From Sordaria brevicollis (taxonomy: Eukaryota; Ascomycota; Sordariomycetes; Sordariales; Sordariaceae): DNA of 64,000 bases. The translations under genes and the position numbers were made by a program. The notes under the pieces were generated by a model, which saw only the letters and a list, made by a program, of their open reading frames with translations, made no database searches and was not told where the DNA came from. The DNA is taken from assembly GCA_033439795.1 (NCBI GenBank), contig JAUTDP010000004.1:3224001-3288000 (forward strand), written 5' to 3'. Positions 11,188-21,686 of this stretch are shown here, in pieces; the first letter of the stretch is position 1, and every line of letters starts with the position of its first letter.

Positions 11188-13130
11188 ATGAGGACCAGCG
11201 TATTGCGCCAGGCCGGCCTCTGCCGTGCCGCCTTCGCTGCCCGCCATATCCAGATTTCCTCCAAGTCCTCGGCCGCCCTCTTGAGCCAGATCACCCGCGT
11301 CGCCGCTGTTCAGTCTCTTCCCTCGGCCTCTCCTCCCCGCTTCTACTCGGCTGAAGCTACCGCCCAGACCGACAACGCCGGCTCCGACGGCCTTATTACC
11401 CGCTTCGCCGACCTCGCCTCTCTGGGCGTTCATGAGAATGTTGTCCGTGCCATCACCCGTGGCATGGGTTACGAGAACATGACTGAAGTCCAGTCCATGA
11501 CCATCAGTCCTGCTCTCAAGGGCAAGGACATGTACGCATGCACATCCATCTCCAATTCTTTGCTTCCAATTCAAGCTAACGTGAAGCTTGCAGTGTTGCC
11601 CAAGCCAAGACTGGAACTGGCAAGACGCTTGGTTTCCTCGTCCCCGTGGTCCAGAAGATTATCGCCCAGGAGCCCGAACTCGCCTACGCACCCAACAGGT
11701 TCGGCGGCAAGAGAGCTCGTTCTGATGACATCCGCGCCATCATCATCTCGCCCACCCGCGAACTTGCCGAGCAGATCGGAGAGGAGGCCCGCAAGTTGGT
11801 CAGGGGAACCGGTCTTATCGTTCAGACCGCCGTCGGTGGTACTCAGAAGAGGGAAATGCTGTACAGGACCCGCCAGCAGGGCTGCCATATCCTTGTTGGC
11901 ACGCCCGGTCGCCTGAACGATTTGCTTTCCGACAGCGGCAGCGGTATCGATGCTCCCAGACTCTCCACCCTTGTTCTTGATGAGGCCGACAGAATGCTTG
12001 AAGTTGGTTTCGACGAGGAGCTTCGCCAGATCCTCCAGTTCCTTCCCGATCGCAAGGTTCTTCCCCGCCAGACTCTTCTTTACTCTGCTACCATCCCCAA
12101 GGATGTCGTTGGCCTTGCCAGAACCTACATCGACAAAAACAACTTCGAGTTCGTGCAGACGGTCAAGGCCGATGAGGTCCTGACCCACGATCGTATCCCG
12201 CAGTACATTGTGCCCGTCAAGGGTTTCGAGAACATCTACCCGGCCTTGCTGGAGCTCGTTCTCAAGGGCATCAAGGAGTCCCAGACGAATCCCGACGCTC
12301 TTCCTTTCAAGGCCATTGTCTTCTTGCCTACTACCGCTGAGGTCATCGTCGCCAACCAGATCTTCAGGCGCCTCAAGTACAACTTCAGGGACATTCCCAG
12401 GACTTGGGACATCCACTCCAAGCTCACTCAGAACGCCAGAACGCGTTCCGCCAATGATTTCAAGGACGCTCGTACCGGTATCCTCTTCTCCTCCGACGTT
12501 ACCGCCAGAGGCATGGATTTCCCCAACGTTTCCCACGTCATCCAGTGCCACACTCCCCCCAACAGGGAGCAATACATTCACCGTCTCGGACGTACCGGCA
12601 GAGCTAACAAGCCCGGCCAGGGCTGGCTCATCATTCCCGACATTGAGCTCCAGGTGGCGAGAAACAAGCTTCCCGGTCTCCCCATCAAGAGGAACGACGA
12701 GCTCCAGTGCGCCACTGTCGACGCCGCTGATACCGGTGCCGCCAAGCACCCCCACTTCGAGCACATTGCCGACGCGGTATCCAAGCTTCCTCATGAGGCC
12801 TTCAAGGAATGCTACCAGTCCTACCTCGGTGGTGCCCTTCAGGGTGTCGATCGCCAGAAGTTGGTCTATGCCCTTAACGACCTCTCCAAGTTCGGCTGGG
12901 GCTTGGACCAACCTCCTGCCGTCAAACCGGGCATTGCCGCCCACCTCGGCCGTGTTCAGGGATTGAGAGTCGAGAGCAGGGAGGATCGCCACAGGATGGG
13001 CGGACCCGGCCACCGCCGCGACCTTCCTGGCCGCGGCCGTCGCCAGTCTGATGATCCCTTCGACAACGTCCTTGACAGGGCCCAGTCTTTGGATCGTCGC
13101 CCTTCCCGCCGCGAGCAGGCCAGCTTCTAA
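11188..13130 (+). CDS. mss116: Mitochondrial ATP-dependent DEAD-box RNA helicase MSS116
   Basis: MSS116-type helicases act as RNA chaperones for group I/II intron splicing and translation in mitochondria (family knowledge). Exons 11188..11531 and 11594..13130 (62-nt intron) encode 626 residues; the start CGCCAACATG has a good context. The first ~50 residues are Arg/Ser/Ala rich without acids, as in a mitochondrial presequence, ending near RFYSAEA. The intron falls just before motif I, and splicing creates KGKDIVAQAKTGTGKT. Further motifs in order: PTRELAEQ (Ia), GG, TPGR (Ib), DEAD (II), SAT (III), a DVTARGMDFP motif V and HRLGRTGR (VI). The C-terminal extension ends in an Arg/Gly/Asp-rich basic tail (RRDLPGRGRRQ), as in Mss116. 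Codon use is strongly biased to C-ending codons, suggesting high expression. Confidence 0.95.
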
Positions 13131-13878
13131 ACTCCTGAAAAAGTTAGACGGAGCTAGGTTTTGAAACAAAACCTGCACTTTGGCGAAACGAATGGCATGA
13201 GGTGTTGGAAGGGTTTCTTTTTTCTCCCGATGAAAAAGAGACGATGGATGAAAAGCCAACTCAGCTTTTCTTCGCAGGAACCGTGGTATTTCTTTTCCGT
13301 AAACTGTTCGACACACATTTGATACCATCACATCTGTACTATAGCATAATTGTCTACACGGGAAAGCAAGGCCGTCGGAGTTTCTATTTTCTGTTTCCAT
13401 ACACACAAAACATCGGGGTGGCAAAGTCCTTTGTCTGTGGATGGCGATGTCCTCACGATAGACAACAAAAGTAAGGGGTGGGTGGTACTACAGTTGTTCG
13501 CTGTTAGTTCCGTGGTCACGGGAAAGAAATGGACTGGGACTGATGGAACATACATTACACAAAACTCGGGACTGGCTACAGGAGCTGGGGGCTGGGGCGT
13601 AAATTTTTTTGTTTTTTTCTTGTTTTTGATTTGTATAGGGGAAAAAAAATTGGGGCCATCTCGACTTTACATAGAAGAATCTGTTCACAGTTTGTTGTTT
13701 AAAATTGCATTTCAAGTTCTAGAACAGGCCTCCTCTATAATCTTGCGTTGTACGAGACATAATCCATGGGTAGTCCTTGGTCTCTTGTATCATATGTGGA
13801 GGTGCCTGTATTTTCATTCTGTAGGTATATATTCTTATAAGCACTTCTCATCTGGCCAAAAGCCTGCATATCTACTAA
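13131..13878. other. Convergent 3' region (mss116 / UAG-interrupted gene)
   Basis: About 0.75 kb between two convergent stop codons, with T- and A-rich tracts (around 13599..13650) suited to 3' ends of both mRNAs. No coding signal is seen. Confidence 0.55.
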
Positions 13879-16800
13879 CTACCACCAACTCGGCCATCCC
13901 CACCTTCCAGCCTGTTTCTCGTTCTCATGGCCCTGCCTACATTCCCTCCCCGCCCCCCTTATTTGATTCCCTAACCCCCTCTGTCTCCAGCTACCGGTAC
14001 CGTTGTTGTTGTTGCCCACCATCGTCACCCCACCACCTCCGGCCCTGCTACTCATACTTCCTCCACCTCCTGTATTCATCGCCCCTCCATTATTGAAGTA
14101 TCTTGTCGCTGCTGCTACCCTACCACCCTGACGGCTATTGTTATTCTGTCTGCCATTGACACTCCCACTCCCACTGCCATTGCCAGAGCTTGCAATATGG
14201 TGAACTCGATCGATACCCCCACCAAGCAACCCCCTGGGACCGGAAACAGAACCATTATGTGGTCTCATCCCACCATTAGATCGGTTATACCGAGATGGTA
14301 GCGTTTGCGTCGTGAAACCGAGATCAACGATGCTATCGTAGGACTCAGAGGTGATGTCTCGAAGATCATTATTGTTGCCGGCCCTGTGGCGACTGGGGTT
14401 TAGACCAAATTCCATGGCGTCGAAGTCGACTGGGCTAGCTATCCGCGTGGTCATTGACGAGGTCCTGCTCATGCTTGTTGTGTTGAATGGTTGCTGCTCC
14501 TCTGTGAAAGGAGTGGCGCCCGGAATAGGGGGTCCCCGAGGAGGAGGTGGTGGTGATGGCGGTTTCGCGATCGAATTACCCTTGTTCTGTCTAGTTTGGG
14601 CTGATGTTGCTGATGGTGCAGTTACAGATGATGGTACGAGATGTGAGGAGTGTGGTAGCTCTGTTGGGCGTGATCGGTTTCGGAGACTGTTTGTACTTCG
14701 TCCAAAGGATGGGCTTGACTCTGTATGGACGCTAATATCACTACTACACCTGGTGTTGGCACCGCTGTCGTCATTCTTCTTTATGATACTGCCCGTACTC
14801 TCAACAGATCCAGGTGTCTGTGTAAAAGGAGTGTAGTTCAGGTTCGCCTGTTTAGGGTGCAAGGAACCTGCGAGGTTAGGTGTCACTCCCTCTTCGGTAT
14901 CACTCAATCCCTTCTGCTCGCTCTGTTGGGCCTGTGATTGATGTTCCTCAACTCTCAAGGCTTCACTGAACGGCATTGAAGCATTGCTGGGAGGATGTCC
15001 TATAGCAACCGCGTCCGCTGCTTGAACATGCCACTTGCGATTCACTGAGCCGTGTGCGTGAATGTCGGCTCTACGACCAGAGCAATCAGCTGCGAGACCA
15101 GCGGCTGTCTGCATAACATCATCCTCTGAGTCTGAGTCTTCACCTGGAAGAAACGGGAGTGCCTTCTTATGGAGTTGTGATGTGCCTTGTTCGAGGACAC
15201 CGCGGTTTTCTTCGGCGCTCGAAACCCTGGAGGTTTGCGCTCTGATTTTAAGACTCGCCTGCCTTCTTGGGATAGGGGGTGCTGCCCGTGTAGGCGCTGG
15301 AGGAGGCTTAACAGTATTATCGCTACTTGACTCCATTGTTCTCGTCTTGATCAATCCTGATGTTGGCCTAGTTCCTGCCCGAACGGCGAGTGCACTCTGG
15401 GTTTGTCTCGGTATACGAGAAGGGGTCTGAGATCTTGGTATCGGCGTTGCTTCTGGATCAGGTAGAATGATATGTGCTCCACTGGTGGCACCGCTTGTTC
15501 CACGCACGCAGACAACTTGTGATGATAGAGGGTGGTGTATCGCCCTTTGATTCGACGGTAGAGAGCGCGAACTGAGTATGCGATGTATTACATCACTCGT
15601 TGTCTCTGCACCCCAGTAACTTGCTATTATCTCAAACAGGGGATTGGGCTGCAGCACGTCGCGCGGTGACCAGAGCGATGACCGATCTTGTCGCTTGATG
15701 GCGGCAACCGCTGTGGTTTCTACCATGGTCTTCAAACTGACGATGCCGTCCACCGTAGTGCTGCGAGGAACCCTAGTCCTCTGCGAAAAGCCGGAATGTT
15801 GGTATCGGATGCGGACCTGTAGGTACTCAATCTTGGTACCACCTAGGCGATACTCAAGGTCTTCGATGAGATCATCGGAACTCTGTCTTCTGTGGCGACC
15901 ACGTGTGTGGTTATTTTGGAGGGCGGTAGGAAGCAACCGGATATGCGCCAAAACAAGCAGCCTCGAGCCGTAGTAGAGGGTACTCCTTTGTAAGCAATCA
16001 GAGTAATGCCCGTTCAAAGGAGAATAAGAGCCATAAGGAGGGGAGGAGAGGGTGAGTGGGGGGCCGGAAGAAGGGTTTGATTCAGGGTTGAAAAGGGCCA
16101 TACCTCGCGCAAGCTTTGTCATCTATAACTTCAATGACTTCACTGTTGGCCGTGGGCAGAACTTCCACTGATAAGTCGTAGAGGCAACCGTATCGTAACA
16201 CATCTGCATGTAGAGTCGAGGTTTGGAGTTAGTACTTAGGAAGTTACGGTAACTAATTGATTTGCCCCAGCCTAGGCTAGATGTACAGGGCCTTTCATCC
16301 TACCTGGAGAATTTGGGTTGTCATGGTAATCATCTTCAGCTGGAGAGGGAACATCAGAATGACGGTCCGGGACCCTGACATTGCAAGTCTGTGCTGAGAG
16401 CTGCACCGCCGCCTATAGCGTTGTAGCTCCATTGTCGAGAGCCTTGATTTCTGGCGTGACTATCACCCTTGGTACGAGCATGGATGGCTCTTCCGCAACT
16501 TGATCAAAAGGGACTGGGTGCCAGGCGGTTGAGGAGCCTCTTTGTGATAGTTCTCTGGCTTCGAGCATGGAATGATGACCCTCTCCATCATAACTTGCAA
16601 TGGATTCGTCGTCGCCGTCGTGATTGTAGAGGTGATACATACTCTTCGAGGTTCGAAGACGTGACGATGACTGACCCCCCTCTCGCCAAAGGTTGTGAAC
16701 CTTTCGAGGTGTCGGAGTCGGGGTGTGAGGCATCGATGCCTCGCCATAGGCATTCAAGATCGCATCTCTCTTGTTGCCACACCTTTCGCGCTCGTTGGGA

Positions 16801-17442
16801 TAGTCTTTGTGGTCTGAAACCAGCTGCCTCGCTCTTCTGATAAGAAAGTTTGGGCTCCTGGTTATGTTGAAGGGCGATGGGCTCAGTCGAGAGCGCTGGA
16901 TTTGTAGACTTGCGGAAGAGTTGGTTCTGAGGGAGTCAGATGTGATATCAGAAATCCTACTGTGGTCTACATAGAAGTTAGAATCGCTGGTCAAGAGTGG
17001 GATGCCAAAGTGGATTTCCACATGTTGTGACAACCTATACGAGACTATTTGGCACGGCAGAAAATCCCTTACAGTTCGGCCGAAAGGCACTGGCATCATT
17101 CACTCTCTCGTATTGCCTCTGTCCTGCCAGCAGGTTGACCATGGAAGCGGAAGTGTACTCAAGTGCCTTGTTCTCTCTCATCTTTGGCACAGAAAGGGGC
17201 ATATTGGCCCTTGGTGACTCTGGTATGCTGCCCATGCTTCCATCAGAACTGAAGCTTTCATCACTGCAGTTTCGACTTGCCGCTGGTGGCTGGCAGAAGC
17301 TCCGGCTTGTGGTACTTTGACTCAAAGAGCGCTTGACGATCTGTAGGGGTTTCGGTACGACCTCATCTTCAAGAGAGCGAACATATCGATGGCTGGTACG
17401 ATCTCTTTGCCTGAAGGACCCTGTTGTGGGGACCGTAGCCAT
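13879..17442 (-). CDS. Large Ser/Pro/Gly-rich protein of unknown family, frame interrupted by one UAG
   Basis: I do not recognise a named domain. Exons 17442..17073, 16966..16304, 16203..16104 and 15985..13879 have compatible phases and total 1080 codons, but codon 308 (16415..16413) is UAG. Introns are canonical: 16967..17072 (branch CTAAC), 16204..16303 (branch ACTAAC) and 15986..16103. Past the UAG the same frame runs on and enters a compact beta-rich segment (LRYGCLYDLSVEVLPTA, then YYGSRLLVLAHIRLL across the last intron, then YLQVRIRYQHSGF). The N-terminal ~300 residues are Ser/Arg rich; the C-terminal half is low complexity with a Pro run, Asn runs and a Gly/Asn/Ser-rich tail. Without decoding or editing of the UAG the product would be 307 residues. 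The frame is open upstream of the ATG to about 17565, so the N-terminus may be longer. Confidence 0.7.
16413..16415 (-). other. In-frame premature UAG, candidate A-to-I mRNA editing site (target A complementary to 16414)
   Basis: On the minus strand the codons read ACA ACG CTA TAG GCG GCG GTG CAG. TAG to TGG would give ...TTLWAAVQLS..., which fits an alternating beta-strand. The preceding and following codons are in one frame and the downstream splice phases all agree with it. Short arms GAGCT and AGCTC flank the codon and could form a weak stem with the A in its loop. In Fusarium, Neurospora and Sordaria, sexual-stage A-to-I editing converts such UAG codons to UGG (established knowledge). 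Editing here is inferred, not shown. Confidence 0.5.
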
Positions 17443-17960
17443 GGTTGACTGTGACAGCTGGAATAGCCACGGACGAAAATTTCTGTCGGGAGTTGGTACC
17501 GAGACGATGTCCACAGTCGGGCACAGAGGATTCTCTTGATGAGCGGGTTGAGGTGGATATTACGTGGTATCGTAATGAGAAATGTATCCGAAATGTATTT
17601 GCAAAATGTATTGGTAGTCATGTATGTCGATTTCTCTGCCCAACGCCAGACGTCGTTAGTAATGGAACGTCGGCTTTGATGATGTTTGTATAGAGGTATA
17701 TTAAAATTAGGTCAAGTGCTTGAAGATTCTGACCGAGGATGTCTGCCCGGCCTTGTGTCATTATTACACCCTCTTTCCCCCAGCCGAGGAAAGCGAAGTG
17801 GGAAGGAGCGCTCAATTCGCACTTACTCCCTCAGCCACTTTCCCAAGTTCTGCAAATTTTCACACCTGCATGGCTCCCAGGGAAGGTGCACCTTCAGTTC
17901 GCAGAATACCACATCCCCCCCTTAAAATCATGGGTTTGGAACATCGCCGGTGGCAGTCCA
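17443..17960. other. Spacer between two leftward genes
   Basis: 0.52 kb: 3' flank of the UEV gene and presumed promoter of the UAG-interrupted gene. Weak coding potential exists at 17443..17565 as an N-terminal extension of the downstream gene. Nothing else is recognised. Confidence 0.45.
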
Positions 17961-19405
17961 CTAAGGTACAACACCAAGGGTTCTCAGAAGGTTCTGTTTC
18001 GTGCCCTCAACATCTGGTTCATCCATGTTTAGGAAATTGATCTATCGATACGAATTAGCAATAAATCATGATTTTCGGCTCAGTGGATTCAACCCAGCAT
18101 CATGACTTACCACTTCGTCTGGCGCCACAGCATTGCCAAACAAAACCGGCTCTGACAAGCTAGTTGCGATGCCTCTTTTAACCCTTTCTTCCCAAACACC
18201 ATCCCAGTTCCACTCGTCAGGACGCTTTGGTGCGGCCGATGTCGACGTGACTGGACCTGCCTCGGTCTTCCCGCTTGGCGTAGGACTGGAGATGGTCTCG
18301 TCTATCTTCGCCAGAATTGAGCCAGTGTCAGACTTCACTGACTTGTGGGACGGAGTGAAGGCCACCTTGGCAGCTTGTTGTCGCCGGTGAGTGCGCCACG
18401 CATGCCAGGCCCCCGGATTACCGGCTGCTTCCAGTGGAATTGAATCAAGAACGTTTGCATCGTCAAAGGTGCTACGGATGTACCGAAGCACCTCGTAAGT
18501 TGAAACATCCCGTCTGGCCACTGGCTTGTTACGGTCGGAGACTGCATCTGCGCTGGCCCCGGGCTCAAAGGTAGACTCCGATGTCTCCTCCGTTTCCCCG
18601 GTGTTCTCAAGCCGGTTCTCAGATCGGTGTTCGGCCTGTGCCCTGCGAGTGTCCGGCGGCGGCGTCATCTGCAGAGACGCACCAGGCGGCCTCCGTTGAC
18701 CGCCACTGCCATGCTCAGCGCGGGACCGACTCGCCCTGCCAAACCAATGCGGGAATCCATGACGTAGGCTAAAGCCTCCGGGGGGAAGGCGCTCTTCGTC
18801 GGAAGCACTGACCGTACCGTTGTCCTGGACATCGGTGCTATACATGTACGTTGTGAGAGGCGTGATGAGAGGATGGAACATGTCTGTGGAGAAGGTAACT
18901 AGGGGCGGCAGGTTCGGATACGAGTCCGGGAAGGAGACTTGGAAGCGAAGGACGGCATTGGCGTATGGACCTACAACGGAAGGAACCGAGACATGAGACG
19001 TCAGCACCTTACTCATGAACAAACACTCCCTTTCTTCCTCATCTCCTCGGAGATGGACAAGACGGCTTGGCCCTAGTGGACCTAGCCATTGGCTCGCCTG
19101 AGTGGCCTTTTCCAATAGTTACAGCAAACGGGATTACCTTTGCGCACAAAGATTACGCCCGACCACAAGTTCGGGTCACCGGGCGTGAGACTGACGAAGA
19201 CGCCATTTGGACATGCTTGTTTGAGACCGGCACTGCGTGAAACACAGGTAATTAGCCCGTTGGCTCCGATGCGCTATCCATGAACCGGCCCGGATTCCTG
19301 GTGGCTGTCATGCTGTGCTCGGGGCTGTGCGTGTGGCACCTACAACTCGGCAAGAAGATGCTGTCGTCTAACGGCGGGCAGGTTGCCCATCCGCGAGAAT
19401 GGCAT
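17961..19405 (-). CDS. Ubiquitin E2-variant (UEV) protein, Fts/AKTIP-like, no catalytic Cys
   Basis: Exons 19405..19344, 19232..19138, 18970..18111 and 18041..17961 give 365 residues. The UBC fold occupies about residues 12-105: RRQHLLAEFAGLKQACPNGV, then LTPGDPNLWSGVIFVRKGPY (joined across two introns), LRFQVSFPDSYPNLPPLVTF and FHPLITPLTTY. The active-site Cys expected shortly after the FHP motif is absent, so it should be a UEV and not a working E2. GVIFVRKGPY resembles the AKTIP/FTS family, whose members join Hook and FHIP proteins in the FHF dynein adaptor on early endosomes (family knowledge; function here inferred). A variable Ser/Glu linker is followed by a conserved-looking C-terminus (WDGVWEERVKRGIA, then INFLNMDEPDVEGTKQNLLR from the last exon). 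Start ATGs at 19390 and 19417 are alternatives. Confidence 0.78.
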
Positions 19406-21686
19406 GGATGTTGTCATTGGCCTCGGGGAATTACCGCGTTACCCGATGAGACTGATAATGACCAGGATGAGGTTTCTCCTCGCCGGGGATCGTTTGTCCT
19501 GCTGTTCGTGGTACTTGGACACTCAACATGCCAGGGAGATATTCTCGCCGATATCCCGAAATCGCATGAACCGAAGCAATTCGGGGTTGCTTGCGATAGG
19601 CTGCCCCGGTAACAAAGTCTAGTGTCGGTCTAGGTATATAGGAAAGAGAAAGGTCTTGTAGGTCCAATACGACAATGGTGCTGGGCGTGACTCATAGAAG
19701 AATACTGAGAGTATCGTCAAAGCGGCGTGAGTGTAGGAAGAGATGATGGTGAGCGGTCGTGAGGCGATCGAGAAGGTGAGGTTGGATTGGAGCTATGAAC
19801 CTGCCCCTGGAAGGTCGTCTGCCCCTGACAGTGAATGACAACTGAAGCCTGCCTGAAGCTTACTGGAGGTACAACCTTGTACAGTGTAAGCTAAAGGTAG
19901 TTGACGAAAGGGGTTAGGGTTAATGATGGTCTTGCAGATGTACCACTCTCGCTGCACTGTACTGTCAGGTACTTTGCATGCATTACATGGGTTTTAGCGC
20001 TTCCTTCCAGTGCGCTGTGTGGAGATCTCCCGCCTGGCATTTGGTTGTCAAGTCGACAACACGAGACATCCGGATCGAAATGACAGACCTTCCGTCTCGA
20101 CCAGACATTCCCTCCTAGGCTAGACCACAAGGCGCAACAGCAGCTGAGCAGACCGACAGAGGAACAACTGTATGGATCCGGATTTGCATTCACGGCCTTG
20201 AAATGCCAGGTACAGTACGTCGCCGCGGCGACCTCCCGGGTTTTCGGATTTTCGGACCCTGGCGTTGCTGGGCGGGCCGGCACCGACACGCTACCTGAAC
20301 CAGCACCGACAAGCACTGGCATTGGCATTCATCATCGTGATCTTACCGCGCCCTGATCTGCATTTGTGGAAAAAGAACACGCGGAACGTCAGAAGCTCTT
20401 GGACACCAGAGTTCTTTGCCTTATGGACAGTGGCCAATGTCGACGCTAGATAGTATCAGGTCTAAATGGTAATCTAAACGAACGGCTTCATTGATCCGAG
20501 TGGACAATTGGGGGTGAGATACGTCAGGAGTTGTCGTTGTCAGGAACAGATGGTGGATCTCCCCCGAGCATCCGGGCCCGGTCCTTGCTCGCCGCCTTCC
20601 AGGAGATGCGGTCCAGGTCGGGAATCCCGTCTAGCTCCACGTGTCGTCAAAGTGGACCCGAACGCCCCTCTTTTCCCGGGTTTCTGACTTTCTGGAGATG
20701 GAATTGGGTCACTGGATGGGCTTCCAGGTGTCGCATTCGCAGACCGCAAACCCAGACACTTCACCATCTCCGTCGCTTTGTTGCGCAGGCACCATCCAAA
20801 TCTACGCTAGAAGCATATTGGATACCAAAGCTTCCATCACGATTTCCGGCGATTGGGTTGGCGATGAAGGGGAGATGCCAGCGATCGAGACCACACTGTA
20901 GTTGTCTCGAGACCCAAAACACTGAGCTCGGCGAGATCCCCGGCTCCAATCAGGTCAACCAGCCAGCCACCGGCCTAGTAAAGCCCCGACCGGCCTGTTG
21001 TTGTGGTCGTTGTGTCTTGAAACCCCTCTTTTTTGTCTCGTCGTTTCTACTTTCTGGTCTTGCTGTTGTTCCGTTATTGCATTGTACGGGATACAAGAGC
21101 TCATCGAACAAGAAAAAGCAACGAAGCCGGTCACCACGAAAAAGAAGGCAGCTTCACTTGCCTTGTCGTCCTCCGGTCACTTTGGCCTTGACCGCCTCTT
21201 ACAACGCAACACATTTTACACAGCCCAACCAAAGCTCCATTACGTTGTCGTCATGTCATGTCATATCATATCATGCTGAAGTCAAAGTCCATTTCCCGTA
21301 CACGATGCTATTTTCAAGCTGCCATGCACCATCCAGAAAAGGGGTCAACCAATCTGACATCACCATGCTAATCTTACACCCCGTTCAGGACATCGCATAG
21401 GGACCTTTCACACCCGGAGCCCCATTATATCCTTGTCCTCTATTACCACTCCGTACGCTTTTGAGAATACGATGCGCTCGAAGCACTGCTGCTATCGAAG
21501 TGACAGCAAGCAGGGTTGATAAGCCTGACTGGCTAAGTGATAAAAAGGCCCGGGTGGCTACACGCGTCCCTTGTCCTGGACCAGCGCGAAGCCGTACGAA
21601 GGCCCGGAAGAAAGCTGGAAGGTCTCGATGTGGCTGTCGGACGGAGAAAACAAAAACATCCGCGCTATAGAGCCTGCACAGTAGCT
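19406..21686. other. 2.3-kb intergenic region with one long unassigned frame
   Basis: Lies between the start of the UEV gene and the 3' end of the CCDC124-like gene. It holds the 265-codon frame listed separately (20606..21400), a short TCATA/TCATG microsatellite near 21253..21275 and a two-unit telomere-like GGTTAGGGTTA at 19912..19922. Nothing else is supported. Confidence 0.5.
20606..21400 (+). CDS. Uncertain ORF, no recognised homology
   Basis: A 264-residue frame (ATG 20606, TAG end) in otherwise gene-free DNA; the frame is open upstream to 20531. Composition is Arg/Ser/Pro/Cys rich with one hydrophobic stretch (PLFFVSSFLLSGLAVVPLLH). No domain, no codon bias like that of the neighbours and no clear introns are seen. 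It is longer than chance would usually allow in 50% GC DNA, but I cannot show that it is expressed. Confidence 0.2.
   Translation: MRSRSGIPSSSTCRQSGPERPSFPGFLTFWRWNWVTGWASRCRIRRPQTQTLHHLRRFVAQAPSKSTLEAYWIPKLPSRFPAIGLAMKGRCQRSRPHCSCLETQNTELGEIPGSNQVNQPATGLVKPRPACCCGRCVLKPLFFVSSFLLSGLAVVPLLHCTGYKSSSNKKKQRSRSPRKRRQLHLPCRPPVTLALTASYNATHFTQPNQSSITLSSCHVISYHAEVKVHFPYTMLFSSCHAPSRKGVNQSDITMLILHPVQDIA

Noticed and set aside
11571..13424. 617-codon frame on the minus strand opposite mss116
   Set aside because: It mirrors the codon-biased mss116 exon (C-ending codons suppress antisense stops) and shows no domain; treated as a shadow.
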